A stretch of DNA of 64,000 nt from an uncultured Lachnospiraceae bacterium (GCA_910588405.1 CAJUPT010000002.1:132112-196111); one strand, 5' to 3'; shown: positions 1 through 9,789, numbered from the stretch's first letter. The notes: generated by a model not told the origin, from the letters alone. Program-made: numbers and translations.

Positions 1-278
1 CAGTGACTTGTCGCCAGTTTCCTAACTTGACATTCGCTCCACGGAAAACCTGCCGTCTTAACTGATTTTAAGAGGCAGCAACCTCGCGCTTCACAGCTAT
101 CATGCCACAGCATTTACAAGTATACACGATGTTTTCGGGAAATGCAAGAATTTTTTTCCTGATTTTCGGGGCGTTATTTTATGTATGGGATTTTGTGCAT
201 AAAACCGGAGAATATTCCCCCCGAAAATATCTGTATCCGCAAAACCGACCCTCCCCCGTTTCATGACTTCCCCGCTTC
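1..278. other. Non-coding left edge
   Basis: I see no credible gene here. The sequence is AT-rich around 120-230 and lacks a ribosome binding site in front of any open frame. It is probably the end of an intergenic region whose left neighbour is outside the window. Confidence 0.4.
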
Positions 279-307
279 TTGCCAACCCGCCGCGTTTATG
301 ATATGAT
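279..307 (+). promoter_or_regulatory. Putative sigma-A promoter for the DUF2284 gene
   Basis: TTGCCA (279-284) and TATGAT (302-307) are separated by exactly 17 bases. They would start a transcript near 314 with a leader of about 90 bases ahead of the gene at 405. Judged by eye only. Confidence 0.55.
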
Positions 308-404
308 GAACAACAGCAAAAAACCGCGAATGCAGCCCGGACCATGCCGTTGCACGCGAAAACAAATGACAAATACACCTTATATTTATAGAAAGGAAAC
401 CGCC

Positions 405-947
405 ATGTCCGTACCCGAAAATCATAAAGAAATCATCGAAAGCTTCATATTAGATTATCCGGTCTGTGAGTACCGCTTTCTGGAGCGGGAGGAGCTGATC
501 TTCTCCCCCCATGTGCGCACCATTTGCCAGACTGACTGCAAGCGCTACGGCCACTCCTGGGCCTGTCCTCCCGTGGTGGGCACCATCGAGGAATGCATCG
601 AGAAGTGCCAGCATTATCAGCACGCTTTTCTGTTCTCCACTGTCACCGATGTGGCGGATTCCTTCGATATGGAAGGCTGCCTGGATGCCCGCCGGGATCA
701 TGAGGAAGTGTCCTACCAGATTACCCAGGCTTTTAAAGAGCATTTCCCCGATGTGCTGACGCTGACTACCGGCTGCATGATCTGCGAAGAATGTGCTTAT
801 CCTGACGAGCCCTGCCATCATCCCGAGAGACGGTTTTCCACCATCGAAAGCCACGGCATCCTGATTATGCAGATGGCCGCATTGAAAGAGATGAATTATG
901 ACTGCGGTTGTAATATCGTGACCTATTTCAGTTTACTTTTATATTAA
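405..947 (+). CDS. DUF2284 family cysteine-rich metal-binding protein
   Basis: This 180-aa protein has the cysteine pattern of the DUF2284 family of predicted metal-binding proteins: Cys41, Cys45 and Cys54 (the last in a WACPP motif), a second cluster at Cys124, Cys127, Cys130 and Cys137, and a C-terminal CGC at 167-169. The second cluster has the spacing of an iron-sulfur site. No signal peptide or membrane segment is seen, so it should be cytoplasmic. The biochemical role of the family is not established. I chose the ATG at 405 because GAAAGGAA lies just upstream; a longer frame from 279 has no ribosome binding site. It is alone on the plus strand and convergent with the helicase gene. Confidence 0.85.
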   Translation: MSVPENHKEIIESFILDYPVCEYRFLEREELIFSPHVRTICQTDCKRYGHSWACPPVVGTIEECIEKCQHYQHAFLFSTVTDVADSFDMEGCLDARRDHEEVSYQITQAFKEHFPDVLTLTTGCMICEECAYPDEPCHHPERRFSTIESHGILIMQMAALKEMNYDCGCNIVTYFSLLLY

Positions 948-989
948 CAAGCAATTTTCTTTATTCGCAGGGAAATAAAATATGCTCCC

Positions 990-1018
990 ATTTGACATGC
1001 CATTGAGCGGTGTCAAAT
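990..1018. terminator. Hairpin between convergent genes
   Basis: ATTTGACA (990-997) and TGTCAAAT (1011-1018) form an 8-bp stem between the DUF2284 stop and the end of the helicase gene. There is no clear T-tract on either side, so a terminator role is only suggested by position. Confidence 0.35.
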
Positions 1019-1032
1019 AAGAGCTTCTGTTG

Positions 1033-3579
1033 CTAATTCTGATGATCCGCAGATCCGGATTCCCAGAACCGACGGATGACATTTCCCACATTGCTAATAT
1101 TAACCCGATACATATGCTCCCACTCCCGTGGGAACAGCAGGCGGTTTTCCCTCAGCGTAAAACGGTCATCCAAAAGAAGTATCACACCCTTGTCCTCAGC
1201 GGTCCGGACTACCCTTCCGGCCGCTTGCAGGACTTTATTCATTCCCGGGAAACGGTAGGCATAGTCAAAGCCAGTCTGTTTCCGGGCAGTATTACGGATT
1301 TTTACAGCCTCACCGTCCTGAAAATCTCCGGCTACAATGCCCTGTTTTTTTTCATCTTCACCTTCCTGGCAGTCTTCGGTTTTACTGCTTCGGCCAATTG
1401 CGACTTCACGATTGCCTGACCCAAGTATCGTTTCATGGTCGTCTGCCTTCGCATCATAATGCTGCCGGATAATCTCCCGCTCCGCGCAGACCAGCGGAAG
1501 ACCGGTTCCCACGATCAGCGCACCGACCAGCGCCTCGCCTTTTAAATCGATCCCTTCCGAAAAAATCCCGCCCATCACACAGAAGCCCACTACGCTTTCC
1601 TGATTGTCCGGACGGAAATTTTCCAGGAATGCTTCCCGCTTTTTTTCATCCATATTTCCGGATTGCAAAACCAATCGAAACGCGTCTGAATGGGTTTTTG
1701 CAGTCGCACTCTCCCCTCCGCAGGCCGCCACCTGCTCCATAAACTGATAAGACGGAAAAAACACCAGATAATTTCCCGGCCTCGCCTTTACCGCCTCCTC
1801 CACATAACGCCAGACTTTCTCATAAGACCACTTTCCCCTTTGGGAATACCTGCTGCTCACATCCTCCGCCACGCAGATCAGCCGGTTCTCTTTCGGAAAG
1901 GGAGACTCCGCATAAATGGCATATTCCTCCTGGTTTCCGGTCAGCAGCTCCTTATAATACCCCACCGGCAAAAGGGTGGCCGAAAAAAAGACGGCGCTGA
2001 CGCCTTTCGAAAGCCTTTCCTGCAAATTTTTAGCCGGATTGATACACAGCTGCTTCACCATAAACCGCCCGTCCTCTTTATGGGCCGTATAAAACCGGTA
2101 GTTCTCGTCCGCAATGTCATAAATATTCATAAACGACCGCAGCTTAAAATAAAAACCCAGTACCGGCGGCTCCGCAAACTCCCCGCTTTCTTCCAGATAA
2201 ACTTCCAGCTCCGTATAAAGCGCCGAAAAAGGCATAACCAGCTGACTCAGCTGCTCCTGTACCGCGTAATCGTCACATTCCCGCTTCAATTCCAGCAAAA
2301 GCTGATTGCAGCGGTTTAACTGTCTGGCAATCTTCGGATGTTTTTCCTTCAAAAGCTTCCGGGTCTCCAGAAAATCCTCTTTGTCAATGGCAGCGCTGTA
2401 CATCTCCCTGGCCCGGTCCACCAGATTATGGGCCTCGTCAACCAGAAACAGATAATTTCCCGCTACGCCCTCCCCGAAGAACCGTCTCAGATACGCGTCC
2501 GGGTCAAAGGCATAATTGTAATCGCAGATAATCATGTCCATCCAATAAGCCGTATCCAGAGACAATTCAAAAGGACAGACCTGATGCTTCTCGCCGTAAT
2601 CCAATATGGTCTGCCTTCCCGCAAAACCCTCATGCACAATCAGATCATAAACCGCCTCATTCACCCGGTCAAAATGTCCCCTGGCTCTCTCGCAGGCAGC
2701 CGGATTACACTCTGCCTGATCAAAAGGGCAGATTTTCTCCCTGGCCGTCAGCGTCACCGAAGAAAACCACAGTCCGTTTTCACAGAGAATGTGAAGGGAC
2801 TGCTCCGCCACGGTCCGGGTAATGGTTTTCGCCGTCATATAAAAAAGCTTGTCCGTAAGCCCTTCTCCCATGGCTTTTACCGCCGGGAACAGCACCGCAA
2901 GCGTCTTGCCGATACCGGTGGCCGCCTGAATCATCAGATTTTTTTTATTGGCAACGGAACGATAAACCGCCGCCGCCAGCCTGCGCTGCCCCTCCCGGTA
3001 AGGATAAGGAAAGACTGCCTCTTTAATCGTCCGATCCCTTTTTGCCTGATGCTCCCACTGAAATACGGCCCATTTTTCATAGGCCGTTTTTACGCTCTCA
3101 AACCATTCGGCAAGCTGTCCGAAAGTGAACAGCTCACGGAAATATTTCCGGATTTCTGTTTCCAGATTCACATAGGTCATCCGGACGCCGATCTGCCCCA
3201 GGCCCTCCTGCCTGCCATAAATATAGGCATAACACATGGCCTGGGCTTTATGGACAAAGACAGGCTCCTCCATCCTGGCCACATCCCGGTACATCCCCTT
3301 AATCTCATCGATCCAGACCTGGCCGTCCTCCTGAAAAATACCGTCCGCCCGCCCTTCCAGTCGAAGAAGGCCGGGCCCCAGCGCTTCCTCAAGCTTCAGA
3401 GAAACCTCCGCCTGGTAGCCTCCGCCCATACTGCGCTGCAGCTTCCTGTGAATCCGGCTGCCCGCCGCCATGGCGTCCGCCTCTTTCCCCCGGCGGCGGC
3501 GGTCGATATCCCCGGATTGAAAAATGAATTCCACCAGATTCCGTACGGACATTTTGATTACCGGTCTGTCCTGTCCCAT
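1033..3579 (-). CDS. DinG/XPD-like ATP-dependent DNA helicase with N-terminal PD-(D/E)XK-like domain
   Basis: This 848-aa superfamily 2 helicase carries Walker A AATGIGKT (219-226) and a DEAH box (381-384). Between them lie four cysteines (284, 291, 296, 335) with the spacing of the XPD/DinG 4Fe-4S cluster. The C-terminal half ends with a motif VI-like QAAGRVVRT. Residues 1-170 add a RecB/Cas4-like nuclease motif, Asp79 followed by Glu92-Ile-Lys94, so the protein may both unwind and cut DNA. An acidic, low-complexity insert lies in the C-terminal half, near CQEGEDEKKQG. This architecture is known in Clostridia, with a probable repair role. It is cytoplasmic. The ATG at 3579 follows a GAAAGGGAAAA ribosome binding site. 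Confidence 0.9.
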   Translation of the reverse strand: MGQDRPVIKMSVRNLVEFIFQSGDIDRRRRGKEADAMAAGSRIHRKLQRSMGGGYQAEVSLKLEEALGPGLLRLEGRADGIFQEDGQVWIDEIKGMYRDVARMEEPVFVHKAQAMCYAYIYGRQEGLGQIGVRMTYVNLETEIRKYFRELFTFGQLAEWFESVKTAYEKWAVFQWEHQAKRDRTIKEAVFPYPYREGQRRLAAAVYRSVANKKNLMIQAATGIGKTLAVLFPAVKAMGEGLTDKLFYMTAKTITRTVAEQSLHILCENGLWFSSVTLTAREKICPFDQAECNPAACERARGHFDRVNEAVYDLIVHEGFAGRQTILDYGEKHQVCPFELSLDTAYWMDMIICDYNYAFDPDAYLRRFFGEGVAGNYLFLVDEAHNLVDRAREMYSAAIDKEDFLETRKLLKEKHPKIARQLNRCNQLLLELKRECDDYAVQEQLSQLVMPFSALYTELEVYLEESGEFAEPPVLGFYFKLRSFMNIYDIADENYRFYTAHKEDGRFMVKQLCINPAKNLQERLSKGVSAVFFSATLLPVGYYKELLTGNQEEYAIYAESPFPKENRLICVAEDVSSRYSQRGKWSYEKVWRYVEEAVKARPGNYLVFFPSYQFMEQVAACGGESATAKTHSDAFRLVLQSGNMDEKKREAFLENFRPDNQESVVGFCVMGGIFSEGIDLKGEALVGALIVGTGLPLVCAEREIIRQHYDAKADDHETILGSGNREVAIGRSSKTEDCQEGEDEKKQGIVAGDFQDGEAVKIRNTARKQTGFDYAYRFPGMNKVLQAAGRVVRTAEDKGVILLLDDRFTLRENRLLFPREWEHMYRVNISNVGNVIRRFWESGSADHQN

Positions 3580-3695
3580 CGTTTTTCCCTTTCATGGTTT
3601 GCAGCCAAACTAAGTTCATCCTATTCCTTTAGATGTACTCTTGGAATCGCTCAGCACCTGCTTTTCCGCCGCCCGCATCTGTCCAGGCTGCAGAC

Positions 3696-5840
3696 TTACG
3701 ACTTCATCGTAAGCTGTATCCGCTTCTTCGCAGGATCTACCGACAGCACCTTAACCTCCACGATATCTCCCACGCTGACCACCTCCAGCGGATGCTTTAC
3801 ATAATGGTCCGCCATCTGGGAAATATGGACCAGGCCGTCCTGGTGAACGCCGATATCCACAAAAGCGCCAAAATCGATCACATTCCGGACAGTCCCCTTT
3901 AAGGTCATCCCCGGCTTTAAGTCCTCCATCTCCATCACATCCGTGCGCAGAATCGGCTTCGGCATCTCATCCCGGGGATCTCTGGATGGCTTTTCCAGTT
4001 CCTTCACCAGATCGTTCAGAGTAATCTTTCCCACACCTAAAGACTCTGCCAGATTGCTGACGCTTCGGGCTTTCTTTCCGATATCCCTTAAGCCGCCGGA
4101 ACGCAGATCCTCAGGGCTGTAGCCCAGCCGTTCCATCAAAGCCGCCGCCGTCTCATAGCTTTCCGGATGCACCGCCGTAGCGTCCAGCGGATTTTCCCCT
4201 TCCGAGATGCGCAGGAAGCCGGCGCACTGCTCATAAGCCTTCGGCCCCAGCTTTGCCACCTTCAAAAGCTGCTTCCGGTTCACAAACCGGCCGTTTTCCT
4301 CCCGGTATCCCACGATATTTTTGGCGATTACCTTCGTGATGCCCGAGACATATTCCAGCAGTGAGGCCGAAGCCGTGTTCAGGTCCACGCCTACCCGGTT
4401 CACACAGTCTTCCACCACGCCGTTCAGCGCTTCGCCCAGCTTTTTCTGATTCATATCATGCTGATACTGTCCCACGCCGATGGATTTGGGATCGATCTTC
4501 ACCAGCTCCGCCAGCGGGTCCTGAAGCCGCCTTGCAATGGAGACGGCACTTCTCTGGGCCACGTCATAATCGGGAAATTCCTCCGTCGCCAGCTTGCTGG
4601 CCGAATAGACGGAGGCTCCTGCCTCATTGGTAATAATGTACTGCACCGGCTCGTCAAGCTCCTTTAACAGCTCCACGATCACCTGCTCCGACTCCCGGGA
4701 TGCCGTTCCGTTCCCAACGGAAATCAGCGTCACATGATACTTGCGGATCAGGTCCTTCAATACCTTTTTCGACTCCTCCAGCTGCCGCTTCGACCCCGCC
4801 GTGGCAAATACCACCGCCGTGTCCAGCACCTTTCCTGTGGCGTCCACGACAGCCAGCTTACAGCCCGTCCTGAAACCGGGGTCCCAGCCCAGCACGATCT
4901 GCCCCGTAATCGGCGGCTGTAACAGAAGCTGGGTCAGATTCTGGCCAAATACCTTTATCGACACATCCTCCGCCCGCTCGGTCAGCTCATTCCTGATCTC
5001 CCGCTCGATGGCCGGTCCGATCAGCCGCTTATAGCTGTCCGCTATGGCCGCTTTCAGAACCGGCGTCGTATGAGGATTGTCACCGATCAGAATCTTATTG
5101 CCGAGATAGCTGAGGATCTGGTCCTCCGGCGCCTCGATCTTTACCGACAGAAACTTCTGGTCCTCTCCTCTGTTGATGGCAAGAATCCTGTGCTCCGCCA
5201 GTTTTTTCACCGGCTCGCTGAACTCATAGTACATGCCGTACACGGAATCCGCCTCCGGATCTTTCGCCTCCGAGACCAGCCGTCCCTCCTGGGTAGTCAG
5301 CCGGCGGATAAACGTACGGTAAGAAGCCTCGTCGGAAATCTGCTCCGCAATAATGTCCTGGGCGCCCTGTATGGCGTCGTCCACGGTCTCCACGCCCTTC
5401 TCCGGGTCCACATACCCCGACGCTTCCGCCTCCACCGGCTGTGTCAGCGCCTGGGCACAGATGGCCTCCGCCAGCGGCTCCAGCCCCTTTTCCTTCGCCA
5501 TCATGGCCCGGGTCCGCCGTTTCGGACGGTAAGGACGGTAAAGATCCTCCACTGCCACCAGCGTCACGGCATCCTCTATAGCCTTTTTCAGTTCCTCCGT
5601 CAGCTTGCCCTGCTCCTCAATGGTGGACAGAACCTGGGCCTTTTTCTCCTCCAGCCCTCTTAAATATCTGAGCCGCTCGTCCAGATTCCTGAGCGTCTCG
5701 TCATCCAGGGAGCCTGTGACCTCCTTCCGGTATCTGGCGATAAAGGGAATGGTATTTCCCTCGTCGATCAGCTTTATTGCAGCCTCCGTCTGCCCCGGCC
5801 GGATGCCCAGCTCTTCCGTAAGCACTTTGATAATATCCAT
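3696..5840 (-). CDS. tex: Tex family RNA-binding transcription accessory protein
   Basis: At 714 aa it has the usual length of Tex. The N-terminus (IPFIARYRKEVTG near 32) is the conserved Tex helical region. A YqgF/RuvC-like domain follows (ILGWDPGFRTG, about 330), then helix-hairpin-helix segments (about 500-560, including LEYVSGI). A C-terminal S1 RNA-binding domain (about 640-714, GTVRNVIDFGAFVDIG) completes it. Tex binds nucleic acid and is linked to transcription and fitness; its exact activity is not settled. It is cytoplasmic. It lies downstream of homoserine dehydrogenase on the same strand, with two hairpins in the gap, so it probably has its own promoter. Confidence 0.95.
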   Translation of the reverse strand: MDIIKVLTEELGIRPGQTEAAIKLIDEGNTIPFIARYRKEVTGSLDDETLRNLDERLRYLRGLEEKKAQVLSTIEEQGKLTEELKKAIEDAVTLVAVEDLYRPYRPKRRTRAMMAKEKGLEPLAEAICAQALTQPVEAEASGYVDPEKGVETVDDAIQGAQDIIAEQISDEASYRTFIRRLTTQEGRLVSEAKDPEADSVYGMYYEFSEPVKKLAEHRILAINRGEDQKFLSVKIEAPEDQILSYLGNKILIGDNPHTTPVLKAAIADSYKRLIGPAIEREIRNELTERAEDVSIKVFGQNLTQLLLQPPITGQIVLGWDPGFRTGCKLAVVDATGKVLDTAVVFATAGSKRQLEESKKVLKDLIRKYHVTLISVGNGTASRESEQVIVELLKELDEPVQYIITNEAGASVYSASKLATEEFPDYDVAQRSAVSIARRLQDPLAELVKIDPKSIGVGQYQHDMNQKKLGEALNGVVEDCVNRVGVDLNTASASLLEYVSGITKVIAKNIVGYREENGRFVNRKQLLKVAKLGPKAYEQCAGFLRISEGENPLDATAVHPESYETAAALMERLGYSPEDLRSGGLRDIGKKARSVSNLAESLGVGKITLNDLVKELEKPSRDPRDEMPKPILRTDVMEMEDLKPGMTLKGTVRNVIDFGAFVDIGVHQDGLVHISQMADHYVKHPLEVVSVGDIVEVKVLSVDPAKKRIQLTMKS

Positions 5841-5872
5841 AAATACGATAACCCCTTAAAAACTGTCGCAAA

Positions 5873-5996
5873 ATCAATCAGCCATCTGCCTCGTATCAAT
5901 ACCCGTCTGTCTGATTGATTGCCGAACAATTCCTTAACAAGAACGTATACTCCCAAAATCCCTGCCTTTCAAGCCGCAGTCAGATTCCGGGAGTAC
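5873..5996 (-). promoter_or_regulatory. Two inverted repeats in the hom-tex intergenic region
   Basis: One inverted repeat pairs AATCAATCAG with CTGATTGATT (about 5873-5922). The other pairs GTATACTCCC with GGGAGTACGC (about 5946-5996). In the direction of transcription the second lies after hom and may end its transcript, though no T-tract follows. The first would be in the tex leader. Confidence 0.35.
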
Positions 5997-6054
5997 GCTG
6001 ATTCTCCTGTTTACTTCTAAATTTATACTTCCTGGTTCATATTCAGACAGCTCA

Positions 6055-7266
6055 CTACTCGCCGACCCGGATCATACCAAGCACACCCTCAAGCGATGCC
6101 TGCTTCCCGTCAAATGCTTTCTCCGTCATCGGCCCGGTAACAACGCCGAACTCATCCTCACCCGGAAGTTCCACAACAGTCTCGATTTCAAACAGCTTCC
6201 GCAGCTCTTCTTCCTTTGCCGCCCTGCTGCCGCTTATGCGCAGGAAAAACCGGCTGGTCAGCTCCCCTTTGTCTTCTACGGGAAGCTTCGTGCCATCCCA
6301 GATGGACATAACGCCTCTGCCCATGTTCCGGGTGGCGGCGATCACATCGGCGATCACAGCCCCGGCGGTCGGCAGTTTTCCCGCTCCGCTGCCGTAAAAC
6401 ATCAGAGGGCCGCTGACATTTCCCTTTACCATAATGGAATTGAACACCCCGTTCACGCCGAACATGGGATGCTCCGGAGAGAGCATAAAGGGCGCCACGA
6501 TGGCAAAATACTTATCGTCCGTCTTTTTGCTGATGGCCAGCAGCTTAATGGAACGTCCCAGCTCCTTCGCGTAGCGCACGTCCATATCCGTGATTTTCGT
6601 AATACCCTCCGTATAGATATCGGTGTAATCCACCTCATGATTGTAAGCCACAGAGGTGAGAATAGCGATCTTCCGGCAAGTATCCTGTCCCTCCACGTCC
6701 GCGGAAGGGTCCCGCTCCGCATAGCCCAGCTCCTGGGCTTCCTTCAGCGCCGCGTCAAAGGTCGTTCCCTCCTGAGCCATTTTGGTCAGAATAAAATTGG
6801 TCGTGCCGTTGAAAATTCCGGAAATCTCCTCCACCTTATCCCCGGTCATGGAAGTATTCATCGGACGGATAATGGGGATACCGCCGCCTACGCTGGCCTC
6901 AAACAGAAAATTTACGCCCTTTTCTCTGGCCAGATGCAGAAGCTCCGTGCCGTGAGCGGCCACCAGCGCTTTGTTGGAAGTCGCCACGCTTTTTCCTGCC
7001 AGAATCATGGCTTTCACAAAATCATAGGCCGGCTTCGTGCCTCCCATCGTCTCCACCACGATACCTACCTCCGGGTCCTTCTCGATCACGGAGACATCAT
7101 GAACAATCTTCTCCTGAACCGGATCTTCCGGAAAATCCCGAAGATCCAGAACATACTTTACCTCAACGGGCTGACCCACTTTCTTTGAGATGCTGTCCTG
7201 ATTCATGGAAAGCGCCTCCACAACACCCGATCCGATGGTGCCATATCCCATCACTGCTATTTTCAT
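6055..7266 (-). CDS. hom: Homoserine dehydrogenase
   Basis: This 403-aa enzyme reduces aspartate semialdehyde to homoserine with NAD(P)H, at the branch to threonine and methionine. The N-terminal Rossmann motif GYGTIGSGVVEAL (7-19) binds the cofactor. The family signature around GIFNGTTNFIL and the segment AYAERDPSADVEG-like (here GYAERDPSADVEGQD) are present. The C-terminal extension (about 330-403) matches the regulatory part of the family, although a classical ACT domain is not obvious by eye. An AAGGGAG ribosome binding site precedes ATG 7266. With metK and the S-box riboswitch 8 kb away, methionine metabolism is represented twice in the window, but the genes are not in one operon. Confidence 0.95.
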   Translation of the reverse strand: MKIAVMGYGTIGSGVVEALSMNQDSISKKVGQPVEVKYVLDLRDFPEDPVQEKIVHDVSVIEKDPEVGIVVETMGGTKPAYDFVKAMILAGKSVATSNKALVAAHGTELLHLAREKGVNFLFEASVGGGIPIIRPMNTSMTGDKVEEISGIFNGTTNFILTKMAQEGTTFDAALKEAQELGYAERDPSADVEGQDTCRKIAILTSVAYNHEVDYTDIYTEGITKITDMDVRYAKELGRSIKLLAISKKTDDKYFAIVAPFMLSPEHPMFGVNGVFNSIMVKGNVSGPLMFYGSGAGKLPTAGAVIADVIAATRNMGRGVMSIWDGTKLPVEDKGELTSRFFLRISGSRAAKEEELRKLFEIETVVELPGEDEFGVVTGPMTEKAFDGKQASLEGVLGMIRVGE

Positions 7267-7694
7267 CGTCCGTTCACTCCCTTGGTTATAATTTTATGTT
7301 AAAAAAATTCACTATAAAAGTCTCCGGCCTTCATAGTATGGATAGCCATGCGGCCACTGCCCGTAAGCGTGGCTGAATGATGAAAGTTCACTTTAAAATA
7401 GCGGTGAAAACACGATCTGCCTCCACCGCTAAAGAACACCTGTATTCACTTAAAAAATACTAACATAAATCGGAAGGGTGTGCAAGTTTTTTTTATTGTA
7501 CGATCCCACTTATGCTCAAAGTTAGTTTCAACATTTGATTTCGGCCCCTGCACAGCATACATACGTTGTTTCTCTTTCTGTCCGGACATCCACTGTCTTT
7601 GATGCTGACATGGTACAACGGCGCGCCGTAAAAAACAATACGGCAAACTGTTTGTCAATTTCGAGTAAAACCGTACATTTAGTCCCTATGACGG
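7267..7694. other. Intergenic stretch with one hairpin
   Basis: No gene is seen. TAGCGGTG (7399-7406) and CACCGCTA (7424-7431) form an 8-bp stem upstream of hom. The open frames here lack ribosome binding sites and family resemblance. Confidence 0.4.
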
Positions 7695-7936
7695 TTACTC
7701 TCCCTCCATATCCATCAGATAAATCAGCATGCGCACCTGTACAATGGACATCTTGTCGTCAAAATCAATCCCGGTGATCTCCTTAATGCGGCCAAACCTT
7801 GCCAAAAAGGAGCTGCCTGCCCTGTAAGCAGCCGCGCCTTTCTCGCCATAACCTTTTCCACCTGAGCCGCCAGATAGCAAAAGACCGCAAAATCACTTTG
7901 CAGAAACGGGTGCTTCCAGGCAATCAGAGAAGCCAC
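7695..7936 (-). pseudogene. Possible remnant of a PucR/CdaR-type regulator C-terminus
   Basis: In one minus-strand frame the segment RIKEITGIDFDD followed by VQVRMLIYL resembles the last helix-turn-helix part of PucR/CdaR regulators, which normally reads R-x-RIxEITGxDLDD. The preceding residues continue better in another frame, as expected from a frameshift, and the rest of the protein is missing. The match is short, so this is a weak call; it could be chance similarity. Confidence 0.3.
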
Positions 7937-7970
7937 GCCCTCTGTGCGTAATAGCTATTCTGACTTTACT

Positions 7971-9683
7971 TTAAATGGAAACACCATCTCCTCCTGCCCT
8001 CTTTCCGATCAGCACCTTCTTCCCGCAGAAAGCAAACCCATACATCCGGACACGCTCCCCAGGAACCCCTTTCTCCACCAGCGCAGCTTCATATTTCCGA
8101 TCCTCAATCTGTCTTAAAGCTGCCTCCACGGTATCCGAAAGCTCCTTCTCTTCCTCCGCATCCTGTACCTTAAATTCCAGGATGATCCCATCATCCCCCT
8201 GCTTTGGCTCCAGCATCACATCATAACGGCCAAAGCCGCTCTCCCGGTTGGAGATTACGACATAGCGGTCGGACAGCTCCACCAGAAGTCCTAAGACAAA
8301 ACCGTGGTAGAAGCGTTCCGGCTCCGATGCTTCTGACGGTTTATTCCCCGTATCGAAGCTGCTGAACGTATTTAACGCTATTTTATTCATGTAATGGTTC
8401 ATAGCTTTCACATCATCTTCCAACAACGCTTTGATAAAATCATTATAGCTTTCATCCTGTTCTGAAAACCAGCCCCGGATCATACTTTCAAACATCATCC
8501 GTACTTCCCTGTTGGTTAAGGTCAGCGTATAGCTCCAATGCCCCGGCAACTCAATAGCATCCACTTGTAGTACTCTCAGATAACCGTTCGCAAGCAGCAG
8601 GCTCCAAACCGAATTCCTCTTTGTACGCAGTTCCCCATATACAATCTGTTCATCAATCTCAACCTGCAGCGTCTCGCCCCGCATCAATCCTTCCAGATTT
8701 TGTTTAATTCCCTTGCTTCCCTCCCGAAGCAATTTTCCTACCAGACTGTTAGAACTGGAATTTGCCCAGTAAGGCGCCGCTTTCTTTTTATCCAGATAGT
8801 TCAGGACAGACCAGGGATTATAAATATCCGCATACTTTCCAAAGGTAAATCCATCATACCATCTTTTTGCCTCCGATCTCCGATCCGACATCACAAATTC
8901 ATCCAATGCCGCAAAAACCTCTTCCTCAGTAAACCCAAAACTATCCGCATACTTTTCAGAAGTGGTTGTCACCACCTCCAAGTTATTCAGATCAGAAAAG
9001 ATCGATTCCCGGCTGACCCTGGTAATGCCCGTCATGATCGCCCGTTCCAGATAAGGATTTGTCTTAAATGTAGAATTGAACAGACTTCTGGTAAAAGAGA
9101 CCAGCTCATCCCAATATCCGTCCACATAAGATTCCTGCATGGGCGTATCATACTCGTCCAACAAGATAATCACCTTTTTGTTATAATACTTATACAAGTA
9201 CTTTGCCAGGCGGTGGAGAGAGATGGTCGCCGTAGTTTCTGGCATATCATCGGAAACACTTTGAAAATACGCCTTTTCCGCCGGAAGAAGGCAGTCCCCC
9301 TCCAAAATAAAGCTAAAGTCAGAATATAAATCCGCAAGAATCTGATTGATCCTCCGAACCGTCGATCGATAGTCGGTTTCCTTTACATTCGCGAAAGAAA
9401 GGAAAATCACCGGATAAGTTCCCTGCAAATTCCGGTATTTTTCATTATTCCAAATGGAAAGCCCTTCAAACAGTTCCACTCTGCCGGCATATTTTACGGA
9501 AAAAAATTGTTCTGTCATACTCATATTCAGTGTCTTTCCGAATCGCCGGGGACGGGTGATCAGCGTCACGCTGTCCCCTTCCTCCCACCATTCTGAAAGA
9601 AAAAAGGTTTTATCAATATAGAAATAATTTTCCTTTCGGAGTGTCTCAAAATCCTGACATCCAATGCTGATCGTTCTGGCCAT
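7971..9683 (-). CDS. AAA-ATPase-like / PD-(D/E)XK nuclease domain protein
   Basis: This 570-aa protein belongs to the family with an N-terminal AAA-ATPase-like domain and a C-terminal PD-(D/E)XK-like domain, very common in Clostridia and Bacteroidetes. The diagnostic motif RPRRFGKT is at 44-51, and LLDEYDTP (about 174-181) is the Walker B region. Near the C-terminus, YDVMLEP followed by ILEFKV supplies the D...E-x-K nuclease signature. No biological role is firmly established, and these genes often appear in mobile or accessory DNA. I chose the second ATG (9683) because GGGAGG is one base from the first ATG but seven from the second. An 11-bp inverted repeat lies upstream. Confidence 0.88.
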   Translation of the reverse strand: MARTISIGCQDFETLRKENYFYIDKTFFLSEWWEEGDSVTLITRPRRFGKTLNMSMTEQFFSVKYAGRVELFEGLSIWNNEKYRNLQGTYPVIFLSFANVKETDYRSTVRRINQILADLYSDFSFILEGDCLLPAEKAYFQSVSDDMPETTATISLHRLAKYLYKYYNKKVIILLDEYDTPMQESYVDGYWDELVSFTRSLFNSTFKTNPYLERAIMTGITRVSRESIFSDLNNLEVVTTTSEKYADSFGFTEEEVFAALDEFVMSDRRSEAKRWYDGFTFGKYADIYNPWSVLNYLDKKKAAPYWANSSSNSLVGKLLREGSKGIKQNLEGLMRGETLQVEIDEQIVYGELRTKRNSVWSLLLANGYLRVLQVDAIELPGHWSYTLTLTNREVRMMFESMIRGWFSEQDESYNDFIKALLEDDVKAMNHYMNKIALNTFSSFDTGNKPSEASEPERFYHGFVLGLLVELSDRYVVISNRESGFGRYDVMLEPKQGDDGIILEFKVQDAEEEKELSDTVEAALRQIEDRKYEAALVEKGVPGERVRMYGFAFCGKKVLIGKRAGGDGVSI

Positions 9684-9751
9684 ATTCATGCCTCCCTGAC
9701 CTTTTATTCACTTTCGGAATTTCGCTGTAACTGGTTTTGTGAAGTTCTGAA

Positions 9752-9789
9752 AGAATAGTTCTGTTTTATCACTGTTCAAGAACTATTCT
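9752..9789 (-). promoter_or_regulatory. 11-bp perfect inverted repeat upstream of the ATPase gene
   Basis: AGAATAGTTCT (9752-9762) and AGAACTATTCT (9779-9789) are exact reverse complements separated by 16 bases, about 70 bases before the start codon. A TATGAT -10-like hexamer on the minus strand overlaps its outer edge. It could be an operator or an RNA hairpin near the 5' end of the message. Confidence 0.5.

Noticed and set aside
2338..3804. Long plus-strand open frame opposite the helicase and tex ends
   Set aside because: It is antisense to two recognised proteins, has no ribosome binding site and no family resemblance.
7446..7658. 70-codon minus-strand frame
   Set aside because: No ribosome binding site, low hydrophobic or domain signal, and it lies in a decayed region.
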